Source: Agaribacillus sp965228415
GTDB lineage: Bacteria; Bacteroidota; Bacteroidia; Cytophagales; Cyclobacteriaceae
Assembly (NCBI GenBank): GCA_965228415.1
Contig: OZ245814.1
Span: forward strand, 3,100,001 to 3,164,000
DNA length: 64,000 nt
Direction: 5' to 3'
Below, piece after piece: positions 54,797-63,670 of the stretch; positions within the stretch are counted from its first letter, which is position 1, and the number at the start of each line of letters is the position of its first letter. The translations under genes were made by a program, and so were the position numbers. The notes beneath the pieces are model-generated. The model was given only the letters and a program-made list of their open reading frames with translations, was not told the DNA's origin and ran no database searches.

Positions 54797-55948
54797 CTAC
54801 GGAACATAAGATATCTCAACAGGAAACCGATTGTTAATAGCTCCCAGCTTATCGTAGGCCGTCTTGGATATTTTAATCAACACTTTATCATTTACACTTG
54901 TTTCTGGCAATACACCTACCACCCTCACAAATACCCATAGATTGTTCATTTCGTTTTTCACCCGCAGGATCGTGCCAATGGGCGCCGTTCTATGTAAAGC
55001 CAACCATTTTTTCGAATCTTTCTCGGTTTTAATGACCTCGGCAAATCCAAGTTCTACCACTTTGTTAAAACCACTGGTACCGCTTTTCCGCGGGCGCGGC
55101 CTGGGGTTTGTATTCACCCTTTTGATCTCCTCCATAGAGGTCTCATAGGTTTTATAATCCGTACCTTTGGATGGAGAAGTGCTCTGCTTGTTATCCGCTA
55201 CAACACTTTCCTTTGCGGCCGGCTTTTCCGACTCTTTGGGAGCAGTGCTTTTATTGGGTGTCGCGGATTTAATAACCAGCTTTTGACCAATACTCAAACC
55301 AACGCCATCCAAATTATTCCACTTCTTAATATCGGTCATGGAAACATTATATTGTCGTGAAATTGAATATAGGGTCTGAGAAGACGACACCGTATGTATT
55401 ATATCACCTTTGCCGGTTTTAGCCACGGCCGATGTTGACTTAGCCTGACCCGCTGCCGCTGTTTCACCAGGATAAAGTATCAACTTTTGCCCCACGTTTA
55501 AGGCTGTTCCTGAAAGGTTATTCCATTTTTTAATATCTGTAAGCCGGACACCGTATTTGCGTGAAATGGCAAACATGGTTTCACTGGCTTTGACTACATG
55601 GGTGACGCCCCCCTTTTTCAACGCCGCCTTTTTAACATAGGGGATTTTAAGAATTTGTTGAATCTTAATCCCGGAATCGCTGCCCGGATTAGATTTTAAT
55701 ATCCCGGCAACAGATGAATTATATCTTCTGGAAAGTGAGTATAGTGTCTCACCCGGTCCTACCCGGTGCAGAATATAGGTCTTACCATCCTTGGTTTCGA
55801 TCCCAATTGAATCTACCATTACTGATGGGGTAAAAGCATCCGCAGGTTGGTGAAAAGCGATTAATATTATGGAAAAAAAAATAATTATTGATCTCACCTG
55901 TAATATAAGATTTAGGTACCTATAAAGATTTACGTTATTTACAGTCAT
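54797..55948 (-). CDS. LysM repeat protein with C-terminal double-psi beta-barrel
   Basis: A 383-residue exported protein with one N-terminal hydrophobic segment (residues ~12-38). Three LysM peptidoglycan-binding repeats follow: HRVGPGETLYSLSRRYN, HVVKASETMFAISRKYG and HTVSSSQTLYSISRQYN, separated by basic, Ser/Thr-rich linkers. Residues ~290-383 form an RlpA-like DPBB domain (GFAEVIKTEKDSKKWLALHRTAPIGTILRV, VNDKVLIKISKTAYDKLGA). RlpA proteins bind or cut septal peptidoglycan, but the catalytic aspartate pair cannot be confirmed. Probably a periplasmic cell-wall organiser. Divergent from nfeD. Confidence 0.85.
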   Translation of the reverse strand: MTVNNVNLYRYLNLILQVRSIIIFFSIILIAFHQPADAFTPSVMVDSIGIETKDGKTYILHRVGPGETLYSLSRRYNSSVAGILKSNPGSDSGIKIQQILKIPYVKKAALKKGGVTHVVKASETMFAISRKYGVRLTDIKKWNNLSGTALNVGQKLILYPGETAAAGQAKSTSAVAKTGKGDIIHTVSSSQTLYSISRQYNVSMTDIKKWNNLDGVGLSIGQKLVIKSATPNKSTAPKESEKPAAKESVVADNKQSTSPSKGTDYKTYETSMEEIKRVNTNPRPRPRKSGTSGFNKVVELGFAEVIKTEKDSKKWLALHRTAPIGTILRVKNEMNNLWVFVRVVGVLPETSVNDKVLIKISKTAYDKLGAINNRFPVEISYVP

Positions 55949-56247
55949 GTATTGTAGGCATAAGGCTTTAATTGCACAAAATAATTAAAATATTAAAAAT
56001 TGACTTGAAAAATTTATTAATTATTCCAATCAATATCGGGTTCTTTTGTGAAATAAAGGTAAAATTAAAATATTATTGCTATTTGTAAGCGTTACTCCCG
56101 AACTTTGCACTGGTAAAATTAGAAAAAATGGTAGCGAAGTTAAAAATTATAGCGGCTTTGTTAAGATAGCCGGATTAATATATAATTACATATAAAACAA
56201 TTATCTTAATAAATTCATTAATTTTATTTCTACCATAATAGTAAAGA

Positions 56248-57630
56248 ATGAAGTTTTTCGATAGAAATAAATCATACACCACGATTTCCGGCACCTGGCC
56301 GTTATTTGCCTGGTTTCTAATGATATCATACCTGTGCCTGGGTCAGACGCCAGCATCGGAAGATGAATCGCTGGTTTTTGTCCTGGAGATTAAGTCCGAT
56401 ATAGATCCGCGATCCAACCGCTACGTAAAACTGGCGCTGGAAGAGGCCGAGGCACTGGGTGCTGATTATGTGATGATAGAAATGGACACTTATGGCGGGG
56501 TGCTCACTGACGCTGACGATATAAGGACCAATGTCCTGGAGTTTGAAAAACCCGTTTATGTATTTATCAATAAAGATGCCGCTTCGGCCGGCGCACTGAT
56601 CTCCATTGCCTGTGATAGCATATACATGGCTCCCGGAGCAAGTATCGGGGCTGCAACCGTGGTATTTCAGGATGGGCAGGCTGCCCCGGATAAATACCAA
56701 TCCTATATGCGTTCCATTATGAGATCCACCGCGGAAGCCAAAGGACGGGATCCGCGCATCGCAGAGGCTATGGTAGATGAAAGCCTGGAAGTCGAAGGTA
56801 TCTCTGAATCCGGGCAGGTGATTACTTTCTCCACCTCCGAAGCTATAAAACATGGCTACTGCGAGGGAGAGGTAAAAAGCGTGGAAGAAATCCTGACAAA
56901 AAATAACATTACAAACTATCGCATAGAAAGGTATACGCAAGGAGTTGCTGAAAAAATCGTCGCATTCTTTTTAAACCCGGTGATCAGTGGTCTTTTGATC
57001 CTGATAATTATTGGCGGCATATATTTCGAATTGCAAACCCCGGGCGTAGGATTTCCAATACTGGCTTCTGTTGTTGCCATGATTTTATATTTCACCCCTT
57101 ATTACTTAAACGGATTAGCAGAAAACTGGGAGATTGCCATATTCTTTGTAGGTATCATCTTAATGGCATTGGAAGTATTTGTCATTCCCGGGTTTGGGGT
57201 AGCCGGTGTTCTTGGGTTAATTTGTACTATTGGATCCCTGGTACTGGTTATGCTTAACAATGAAAATTTCGATTTCTCATTTGTAGAGATGAGGGATATA
57301 TTTTTGGCGGCAACAGCTGCCCTGGTGGGATTGTTAGGAGGGTTTTTGTTAATTTTTATGGGTGGGGTGAAATTCACTCAGACAAGATTTTTCCGAAAAA
57401 TTGCATTGGTTGATACACAACAAAGCAGTGAGGGCTATACCGCCAATGTCCAGGAAAGCTCTATGCTTCATAAAAAGGGGATCGCCTATACGGTATTGAG
57501 ACCCAGTGGTAAAATTATGATTGACAATGAGTTATATGATGCATATACCAGAGGAAGTTATATAGATGCCAATGAAGAAGTAATTGTAATCGGTGAGGAG
57601 GGCACTTCACTAAAAGTAAAAAAAGCTTAG
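56248..57630 (+). CDS. NfeD-type membrane serine protease
   Basis: A 460-residue long-form NfeD protein. A signal segment (residues ~12-35) leads into a ClpP-like protease domain: VMIEMDTYGGVLTDADDIR, INKDAASAGALISIA (the catalytic serine) and PGASIGAATVV. Four to five membrane helices follow (residues ~235-375), and the C-terminus (~385-460) is the NfeD OB-fold with GIAYTVLRPSGKIMI and VIVIGEEGTSLKVKK. The family cooperates with stomatin/SPFH proteins in membrane quality control; no SPFH gene is adjacent here. kdsB begins 6 bp after its stop, so they form one operon. Confidence 0.9.
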   Translation: MKFFDRNKSYTTISGTWPLFAWFLMISYLCLGQTPASEDESLVFVLEIKSDIDPRSNRYVKLALEEAEALGADYVMIEMDTYGGVLTDADDIRTNVLEFEKPVYVFINKDAASAGALISIACDSIYMAPGASIGAATVVFQDGQAAPDKYQSYMRSIMRSTAEAKGRDPRIAEAMVDESLEVEGISESGQVITFSTSEAIKHGYCEGEVKSVEEILTKNNITNYRIERYTQGVAEKIVAFFLNPVISGLLILIIIGGIYFELQTPGVGFPILASVVAMILYFTPYYLNGLAENWEIAIFFVGIILMALEVFVIPGFGVAGVLGLICTIGSLVLVMLNNENFDFSFVEMRDIFLAATAALVGLLGGFLLIFMGGVKFTQTRFFRKIALVDTQQSSEGYTANVQESSMLHKKGIAYTVLRPSGKIMIDNELYDAYTRGSYIDANEEVIVIGEEGTSLKVKKA

Positions 57631-57636
57631 TCCCCT

Positions 57637-58377
57637 ATGAAAATTCTTGGTATTATTCCTGCCCGTTATGCTTCCACCAGATTTCCGGCCAAAGCGCTGG
57701 CGGATCTTGGTGGCAAGTCAGTGATCCAAAGGGTTTATGAACAGGCGTCAAAAAATCAGGCCATTCAAACTTTAATAGTCGCCACCGACCATGAAAAGAT
57801 ATACGATCATGTGCTTGGTTTTGGCGGAAATGTTACTTTAACAAGCCCAAATCACCGAAGTGGCACTGACCGTTGCATCGAAGTAGTGCAAAAACTGGAA
57901 GAACGCTTTGACTATGTCATCAATATTCAGGGCGATGAACCATTTATTTCGCCAGAACTCATCAATGCCCTGATCCATTTGTTTGATGGACAAACTCAAA
58001 TCGCCACTCTTATTAAACCTATCAGCGATGCATCGGATTTATTTGATCCCAATATCGTTAAGGTGGTAAAAAACATCCTGAACGAAGCCATCTATTTTAG
58101 CCGGGCAACAATTCCCTTCTTAAGAGGTGTTGAGAAGGAAGACTGGCTTGACAAACATACCTTTTATAAACATTTAGGCATTTATGGATATCGTACCGAT
58201 GTATTAATTGACATTGCAGACCTATCCGTATCTTCACTTGAAAAATCAGAATCCCTGGAACAATTAAGGTGGCTGGAAAACGGATTTAAAATAAAAATTG
58301 CCGAAACAAATCAGGGAGTTCTGGGTATTGATACTCCAGAGGACCTGGAAAAAGCCAAAGAGTTTATGAAGAAATAA
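57637..58377 (+). CDS. kdsB: 3-deoxy-manno-octulosonate cytidylyltransferase
   Basis: KdsB activates Kdo with CTP to give CMP-Kdo, the sugar donor for the inner core of LPS. The 246-residue protein starts with the nucleotidyltransferase loop ILGIIPARYASTRFPAKAL, then IVATDHEKIYDHV, RSGTDRCIEVVQ and NIQGDEPFISPELI, all usual for the enzyme. Length is normal. It is 6 bp downstream of nfeD. Its presence, with the Lpt-type proteins elsewhere in the window, shows that the cell makes a Kdo-containing lipopolysaccharide. Confidence 0.95.
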   Translation: MKILGIIPARYASTRFPAKALADLGGKSVIQRVYEQASKNQAIQTLIVATDHEKIYDHVLGFGGNVTLTSPNHRSGTDRCIEVVQKLEERFDYVINIQGDEPFISPELINALIHLFDGQTQIATLIKPISDASDLFDPNIVKVVKNILNEAIYFSRATIPFLRGVEKEDWLDKHTFYKHLGIYGYRTDVLIDIADLSVSSLEKSESLEQLRWLENGFKIKIAETNQGVLGIDTPEDLEKAKEFMKK

Positions 58378-58494
58378 AGTGGTTTCCGGTTTTTGTGCTA
58401 TTATTTAATTGTTAATGGCAGCAATCTTTAACAGCCGTACTCATCCGCTTTAAATTTTTCACTATCGCTAAATGCGGGAACGAAGGACCAAAAA

Positions 58495-60168
58495 CTAATC
58501 CGCCAACTCTCCTTCTTTTAACAGCCTCCTCAAAATTTTACCCACATTGGACTTGGGAAGTTCCTCCCTGAATTCAATGAATTTAGGTACTTTGTAGCCG
58601 GTCATATTTTCTTTACAATGCGCCATGATCTCATTTTCAGTGATTGACTCATTTTTCCGGACAATAAATGCTTTAACAGCCTCAGTTGACCTTTGATCCG
58701 GGACGCCAATAACACCTACCTCCAAAACCCCGTCCATCATGGCAATGACATTTTCGATTTCATTAGGATAAACATTAAATCCTGAAACGTTAATCATTTC
58801 TTTTTTTCTATCCACAATTCTGAAAAAGCCTTTATCATCCATTGTTCCCATATCCCCGGTTTTCAGCCAATCCACCATGAAAACATTAGCCGTTTCTTCG
58901 GGTCTTTGCCAATATCCTTTCATTACCTGCGGCCCTCGCGCACAGATTTCGCCAATTTCTCCGGGGGCTACCACCTGACCATCTTCATCTATCAGCTTAA
59001 TTTCCGTACTTGGGAAAGGGAGCCCGATGGTACCCAGTACCTCCGTACCATTAATAGGATTGCATGAAAGCACCGGAGAAGTTTCTGTCAGGCCATAACC
59101 TTCTGCCAAAGACTTTCCAGTAACCCTTTTCCACTCAAGCGCTACTGCATCCTGTACGGCCATCCCACCTCCTACGGCAAATTTCAATTTTCCAAAATCA
59201 AGGTCTCTAAATGCCTGTTGATTCAGCAGCCCGTTAAATAACGTATTTACCCCGGTAATTACCGAAAAGGGGTGCTTTTTCAATTCCTTTACAAAGGCAG
59301 GCATATCCCTTGGATTTGTAATTAATATATTTTTGGCGCCTTTTTTCATCATTGTGAGGCAATTGACGGTGAGGGCAAATATGTGGTACAATGGCAATGC
59401 AGTTATAATTACCTCCTCTCCATCCTTAAGGTCAACGCCCATCCATCCAATATTTTGCTCCATATTGCTGACCATATTTCTATGTGTCAGCATAGCTCCT
59501 TTGGAAACGCCGGTTGTACCACCGGTATATTGTAAAAATGCCAGGTCGCCCCCGTTTACTTCCGGACGATGGTAAACATATCTTTTGCCTTCTTTTAAGA
59601 CCTGTTTAAATGGTATGGCAGCCGGCAAATTAAATGGCGGGACCATCTTCTTTACCTTTTTAACAACAAAGTTCACTATATGCCCTTTAATTCCTCCCAG
59701 TAAATCACCTAGTTCGGTCGTAATTACCAATTCAATAGAGGTCTCGGCCAGGATCTTTTCCAGGTTGCAGGCAAAATTAGTTAATATCACCACGGCTTTA
59801 GCACCTGAATCGGCGAATTGGTGGGCCATTTCCCGCGAAGTGTAAAGGGGATTTGTATTGACAGCAACCAATCCTGCCCTCAAGACACCAAACAGGGCAA
59901 TTGGAAATTGAAGTAGGTTTGGCATCTGAAGCGCTACCCTGTCTCCTCTTTCCAGCCCTCCGACATTTTGGAGATAGGCTGCAAATTTTTTGCTTTCCTG
60001 ATCCAATTCGCGATAAGTCAGACTGGCGCCCATATTCACATATGCTGTCAAATCAGCATATTTTTCGACACATTCCTCAAATAAGTCTAAAATTGATTTA
60101 TAATGATCGGGATTAATTTCTTTTGGGACCCCAGCAGGGTAAGAATTGTACCATGGATAATTTTCCAT
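58495..60168 (-). CDS. Long-chain fatty acid-CoA ligase
   Basis: A 557-residue adenylate-forming enzyme that makes acyl-CoA from a fatty acid, ATP and CoA. Key motifs are YTGGTTGVSKGAMLTHRN (ATP/P-loop), YHIFALTVNC, GYGLTETSPVLSCNP, the TGDMGTMDDKGFFRIVDRKKEMINVSGFNVYPNEIE hinge and linker block, and the catalytic lysine in LPKSNVGKILRR. The pattern fits FadD-type enzymes; chain-length preference is not readable. It lies 180 bp downstream of the tRNA-like RNA on the same strand and is separated from it by that RNA's T-run. Confidence 0.92.
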   Translation of the reverse strand: MENYPWYNSYPAGVPKEINPDHYKSILDLFEECVEKYADLTAYVNMGASLTYRELDQESKKFAAYLQNVGGLERGDRVALQMPNLLQFPIALFGVLRAGLVAVNTNPLYTSREMAHQFADSGAKAVVILTNFACNLEKILAETSIELVITTELGDLLGGIKGHIVNFVVKKVKKMVPPFNLPAAIPFKQVLKEGKRYVYHRPEVNGGDLAFLQYTGGTTGVSKGAMLTHRNMVSNMEQNIGWMGVDLKDGEEVIITALPLYHIFALTVNCLTMMKKGAKNILITNPRDMPAFVKELKKHPFSVITGVNTLFNGLLNQQAFRDLDFGKLKFAVGGGMAVQDAVALEWKRVTGKSLAEGYGLTETSPVLSCNPINGTEVLGTIGLPFPSTEIKLIDEDGQVVAPGEIGEICARGPQVMKGYWQRPEETANVFMVDWLKTGDMGTMDDKGFFRIVDRKKEMINVSGFNVYPNEIENVIAMMDGVLEVGVIGVPDQRSTEAVKAFIVRKNESITENEIMAHCKENMTGYKVPKFIEFREELPKSNVGKILRRLLKEGELAD

Positions 60169-60340
60169 AATTTTGGATTTGGGTGAATTGACTAATTAAA
60201 TTAAAGAAACACATTATACTATAAGGCCAAATACCTTTAAAAAGTAAAAAATAATACGTGGTTTCTAAATTAATTAAGATTGGACAAAATAAAAAGAGGT
60301 CACATAAGCAACCCCTTTAATAAATAAACAACATAAACCC

Positions 60341-60348
60341 AAAAAAAG
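60341..60348 (-). terminator. T-run after the tRNA-like RNA
   Basis: On the minus strand the acceptor stem is followed at once by C-TTTTTTT. Combined with the 8-bp acceptor helix this can act as an intrinsic terminator, and it leaves no encoded CCA. Confidence 0.5.
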
Positions 60349-60471
60349 CTGTAGGGGAAGGACTCGAACCTCCACGGAGTAGTTAGCTACACACAAGCTC
60401 TATATGTAGTTTGTCCATTCACCTCCACCCTCGAGACAGGAGGGCTTGTCTGCCAATTTCAACACCCTACA
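60349..60471 (-). tRNA. Unusual tRNA-Leu-like RNA with ~54-nt variable region
   Basis: On the minus strand, acceptor arms TGTAGGG/CCCTACA pair over 7 bp (an extra C-G is possible), the T arm is canonical (GGAGG-TTCGAGT-CCTTC), and the D arm reads TTGAAATTGGCAGACAA, close to tRNA-Leu (TTG:CAA stem, conserved GG). The anticodon stem CCCTC/GAGGG encloses CTGTCTC: U33 is right, the triplet would be GUC (Asp), but position 37 is a pyrimidine. The variable region is ~54 nt, far above the usual 12-20, and contains CTACA/TGTAG pairing. Discriminator is G; CCA is not encoded. It may be a non-decoding tRNA-like RNA, a decayed tRNA, or a tRNA with an insertion. Confidence 0.6.
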
Positions 60472-60497
60472 GTGTATTATTAACGTTATTGTGATTA

Positions 60498-60505
60498 CAA
60501 ATTTA
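60498..60505 (-). promoter_or_regulatory. -7 promoter element of the tRNA-like RNA
   Basis: TAAATTTG on the minus strand matches TAnnTTTG exactly; transcription would start near 60491 and leave a ~20-nt 5' leader before the acceptor stem, as expected for a tRNA precursor trimmed by RNase P. Confidence 0.5.
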
Positions 60506-60541
60506 ACAGATAATAAAAAATATTAAAATTTTTTTAATAAA

Positions 60542-60573
60542 TTTGCTAAAAATTTACATTTCATTTACTTTTG
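60542..60573 (+). promoter_or_regulatory. Promoter of the Lrp/AsnC regulator gene
   Basis: TTTG at 60542-60545, a 20-bp spacer, and TACTTTTG at 60566-60573 fit the Bacteroidota -33/-7 consensus fully. The ATG is 29 bp further on. Confidence 0.7.
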
Positions 60574-60602
60574 AATAAACTATATTATAAATATCTCAAA
60601 AT

Positions 60603-61082
60603 ATGGATTCTAAATCGGACAAAAATTATGAAATTGATAAAATAGATCTTAAGATTCTGTCTTTATTAATGGATGATGCTAAGATTCCGTACACTGAAAT
60701 TGCCAAAAAGGTTTATGTCTCAGGAGGAACCGTTCATGTAAGAATGAGGAAACTGGAGGAGATGGGCGTTGTTAAAGGCACAACGCTTAAAATGGACTAT
60801 TCAAAAATGGGAGTTGATATTACTGCTTTCATGGGTATTTATCTCGAAAAAAATTCTTTATACGATCAGGTGACCAATGATCTCAGAGCCATTCCTGAAA
60901 TTGTGAAGATCCATTATACTACTGGAAATTATAGCATTTTCATAAAAATTCATTGTCGCGATACCAAGCACTTAAGAGAAGTATTACACGATAAAATTCA
61001 GAAGGTAGAAGGTATTGAAAGAACAGAAACTTTTGTATCGCTGGAAGAAACCCTTAACCGTCATATTCAGTTGGATATTTAA
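60603..61082 (+). CDS. Lrp/AsnC family transcriptional regulator
   Basis: A 159-residue regulator. The N-terminal helix-turn-helix (IDKIDLKILSLLMDDAKIPYTEIAKKVYVSGGTVHVRMRKLEEMGVVKG) is followed by the RAM/ligand-binding domain (MGVDITAFMGIYLEKNSLYDQV, TTGNYSIFIKIHCRDTKHLREVL, VEGIERTETFVSLEE). Lrp/AsnC proteins form octamers and sense amino acids. It has its own consensus promoter and is divergent from the tRNA-like RNA. The next gene is sufB, but 241 bp separate them, so a separate transcript is likely. Confidence 0.92.
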   Translation: MDSKSDKNYEIDKIDLKILSLLMDDAKIPYTEIAKKVYVSGGTVHVRMRKLEEMGVVKGTTLKMDYSKMGVDITAFMGIYLEKNSLYDQVTNDLRAIPEIVKIHYTTGNYSIFIKIHCRDTKHLREVLHDKIQKVEGIERTETFVSLEETLNRHIQLDI

Positions 61083-61323
61083 TTTCGCCAACGCAGAACT
61101 TTTAGGAGGAATTCACGTTAGTACTTAAACACTTATTTAGAATTATTTTAAATAAGGAAATGTCATAGTCGACTTGTTATAAAAACGGGTAAAGTTGGTT
61201 TAAATACATCGATAATATCTATGGGGTCATCGAAACTAAATATTGCCGATAAAAAACATTTATAACCGTTAAATGTTGTAACTTTACTTCGTTATTTTTA
61301 ATAAGTCTAAATATACAAAGCAC

Positions 61324-62769
61324 ATGAGTAAAGACACTGAAATATTAGAAGAACTGAATTCCTCGGAATATAAATACGGTTTTGAATCTAATATAGAGGC
61401 TGAATCAGCGCCCAAAGGCTTAGATGAAAATACCATTCGGTTCATATCCAGAAAAAAAAATGAACCCCAATGGATGTTGGAATGGCGATTAAAGGCGTAT
61501 AGGCATTGGCTTACCCTGGAGGAACCCACCTGGCCAAATGTGAAATATCCAAAGATTGACTACCAGAATATTATTTATTATTCGGCCCCCAAACAAAAAG
61601 TGTCTCCTAAAAGCCTGGATGAAGTAGATCCCGAACTGAGGGAAACCTTTGAAAAACTAGGCATTTCATTGGATGAACAGAAGAGATTAACCGGTGTTGC
61701 GGTAGATGCCGTGATGGATAGTGTTTCGGTAGCGACTACCTTTAAGGACAAGCTGGCAAAACTGGGAATCATTTTTTGCTCCTTTAGTGAAGCCGTTCAG
61801 GAACATCCGGAACTGGTAAAAAAATATATGGGTTCTGTTGTTCCGGTTAATGACAATTACTTCTCTGCATTAAATTCCGCCGTTTTTTCCGACGGATCTT
61901 TTTGTTATATACCAAAGGGTGTCAAATGCCCGATGGAATTATCCACCTATTTTAGAATTAACGCGGCCAACACCGGACAATTTGAGCGAACCTTAATCAT
62001 TGCCGAAGAGGGGTCGTACGTTAGTTATCTGGAAGGTTGTACCGCTCCGATGAGGGACGAAAACCAACTACATGCCGCTGTGGTGGAAATCTATGCGGCA
62101 GAAAAGGCAGAAGTAAAATATTCGACCGTCCAAAACTGGTATCCCGGAGACAAAGATGGCAAGGGGGGTATTTACAATTTTGTAACAAAAAGAGGTATTT
62201 GCGCCGGCGATCATGCCAAGATTTCGTGGACTCAAGTGGAAACCGGCTCAGCGGTTACCTGGAAATACCCCAGCTGTATTTTGAAAGGTGATTATTCGGT
62301 TGGAGAGTTCTATTCTGTGGCAGTGACCAACAACTGGCAGCAGGCAGATACCGGTACCAAAATGATCCACCTGGGTAAAAACACAAGAAGTAGAATCGTA
62401 TCCAAAGGCGTATCTGCCGGTCATAGTCAAAATAGTTATCGCGGCTTGGTTAAGGTGAACAAAAGAGCCCGTAACGCCAGAAATTACTCTCAATGTGACT
62501 CCCTGCTAATGGGTGACAAATGCGGCGCGCACACTTTTCCATATATTGAAACAGCTAACCCCTCAGCACAAATCGAACATGAGGCTACCACCTCCAAAAT
62601 AGGTGAGGACCAGATCTTTTATTGTTTGCAAAGGGGAATCGATGAAGAAAGTGCTGTAGCCCTGATTGTCAACGGCTACTGCAAAGAGGTATTGAATCAA
62701 TTACCCATGGAATTTGCCGTTGAGGCGCAAAAGTTGCTAGCGTTGACGCTTGAGGGTAGTGTAGGATAA
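61324..62769 (+). CDS. sufB: Fe-S cluster assembly protein SufB
   Basis: SufB is the core scaffold of the SufBCD complex, on which Fe-S clusters form. The 481-residue protein shows VSVATTFKDKLAKLGIIFCSFSEAV, the CYIPKGVKCPMELSTYFRIN beta-helix entry, YVSYLEGCTAPM, and the C-terminal KCGAHTFPYIETANPSAQIEHEATTSKIGEDQIFY with conserved cysteine and histidine. Length is normal. First gene of sufBCD here; 241 bp of AT-rich sequence upstream probably holds the promoter. sufC follows after 104 bp. Confidence 0.96.
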   Translation: MSKDTEILEELNSSEYKYGFESNIEAESAPKGLDENTIRFISRKKNEPQWMLEWRLKAYRHWLTLEEPTWPNVKYPKIDYQNIIYYSAPKQKVSPKSLDEVDPELRETFEKLGISLDEQKRLTGVAVDAVMDSVSVATTFKDKLAKLGIIFCSFSEAVQEHPELVKKYMGSVVPVNDNYFSALNSAVFSDGSFCYIPKGVKCPMELSTYFRINAANTGQFERTLIIAEEGSYVSYLEGCTAPMRDENQLHAAVVEIYAAEKAEVKYSTVQNWYPGDKDGKGGIYNFVTKRGICAGDHAKISWTQVETGSAVTWKYPSCILKGDYSVGEFYSVAVTNNWQQADTGTKMIHLGKNTRSRIVSKGVSAGHSQNSYRGLVKVNKRARNARNYSQCDSLLMGDKCGAHTFPYIETANPSAQIEHEATTSKIGEDQIFYCLQRGIDEESAVALIVNGYCKEVLNQLPMEFAVEAQKLLALTLEGSVG

Positions 62770-62873
62770 ATTTTATTAAATCTTTTGGGATTTTTCTTCC
62801 CGGTTTCCGGATTTAAGGTAACTGGTGAAATGAGTTTATAAGCTTTAGTATATCAAAATAAAACAGCGTAAAT

Positions 62874-63629
62874 ATGTTAAGCATTAAGAATCTGCATGCT
62901 TCCATAGAAGACAAAGAAATTTTAAAGGGCATTAACCTGGATGTAAAAGCCGGCGAAGTACACGCCATTATGGGTCCAAACGGATCCGGTAAAAGTACCC
63001 TTGCCTCTGTGTTGGCGGGAAGAGAGGATTATGAGATAACCAAGGGTAGTGTTGATTTTCTGGGAAATGACCTGTTGTCAATGGAAACGGAAGAAAGGGC
63101 AAGGGAAGGGCTTTTTCTGGCTTTCCAGTATCCTGTGGAAATACCAGGTGTGAGCTCTACGAATTTTTTAAAAACAGCATTAAATCAAATCAGAGAATAC
63201 AGAGGTCAGGAGCCACTGGATGCAGTCTCTTTTCTTTCATTGATGAAGGAAAAAATGAATCTGGTAGAAATTGATAAATCTCTTTTAAGCCGTTCTTTAA
63301 ACGAAGGATTTTCAGGAGGAGAAAAAAAACGGAATGAGGTTTTTCAAATGGCCATGCTGGAACCCAAGCTTGCCATACTTGATGAAACTGACTCAGGTTT
63401 GGATATTGATGCGTTGAAAATAGTTGCCAACGGTGTAAACACCTTAAAGTCAAAAGATAATGCAACCATTGTAGTAACGCACTACCAAAGACTTTTAGAA
63501 TACATCGTGCCTGATTTCGTGCATGTACTGTATAATGGCAAAATCGTAAAATCCGGCTCCAAGGATTTGGCTTTGGAATTGGAGGAAAAAGGTTATGACT
63601 GGATCAAGGAAGCCGAACCTACCCATTAG
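62874..63629 (+). CDS. sufC: Fe-S cluster assembly ATPase SufC
   Basis: A 251-residue ABC-type ATPase that drives conformational change of SufBD. Walker A is GPNGSGKS (about residue 35), the Q-loop LAFQYPVEIPGVS, the signature GFSGGEKKRNEV, Walker B LAILDETDSGLD, and the switch histidine in VVTHYQRLL. LDETDSGLD and FSGGEKKRNE are the SufC-specific forms. It follows sufB and precedes sufD by 41 bp. Confidence 0.96.
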   Translation: MLSIKNLHASIEDKEILKGINLDVKAGEVHAIMGPNGSGKSTLASVLAGREDYEITKGSVDFLGNDLLSMETEERAREGLFLAFQYPVEIPGVSSTNFLKTALNQIREYRGQEPLDAVSFLSLMKEKMNLVEIDKSLLSRSLNEGFSGGEKKRNEVFQMAMLEPKLAILDETDSGLDIDALKIVANGVNTLKSKDNATIVVTHYQRLLEYIVPDFVHVLYNGKIVKSGSKDLALELEEKGYDWIKEAEPTH

Positions 63630-63670
63630 TTGATTTATCTGATTTCCATCTTAAATTTGAAATAAAGATA

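Noticed and set aside
56326..56940. 204-codon minus-strand frame opposite nfeD
   Set aside because: Overlaps the ClpP-like catalytic domain of NfeD; no recognisable domain.
60349..60471. tmRNA (or one half of a two-piece tmRNA)
   Set aside because: It is only ~123 nt, has a normal D arm and anticodon stem, and no tag frame ending in ALAA; tmRNA has a reduced D arm and is over 300 nt.
60349..60471. Selenocysteine tRNA
   Set aside because: No UCA anticodon and a 7-bp acceptor with 5-bp T stem, unlike the 8/5 form of bacterial tRNA-Sec.
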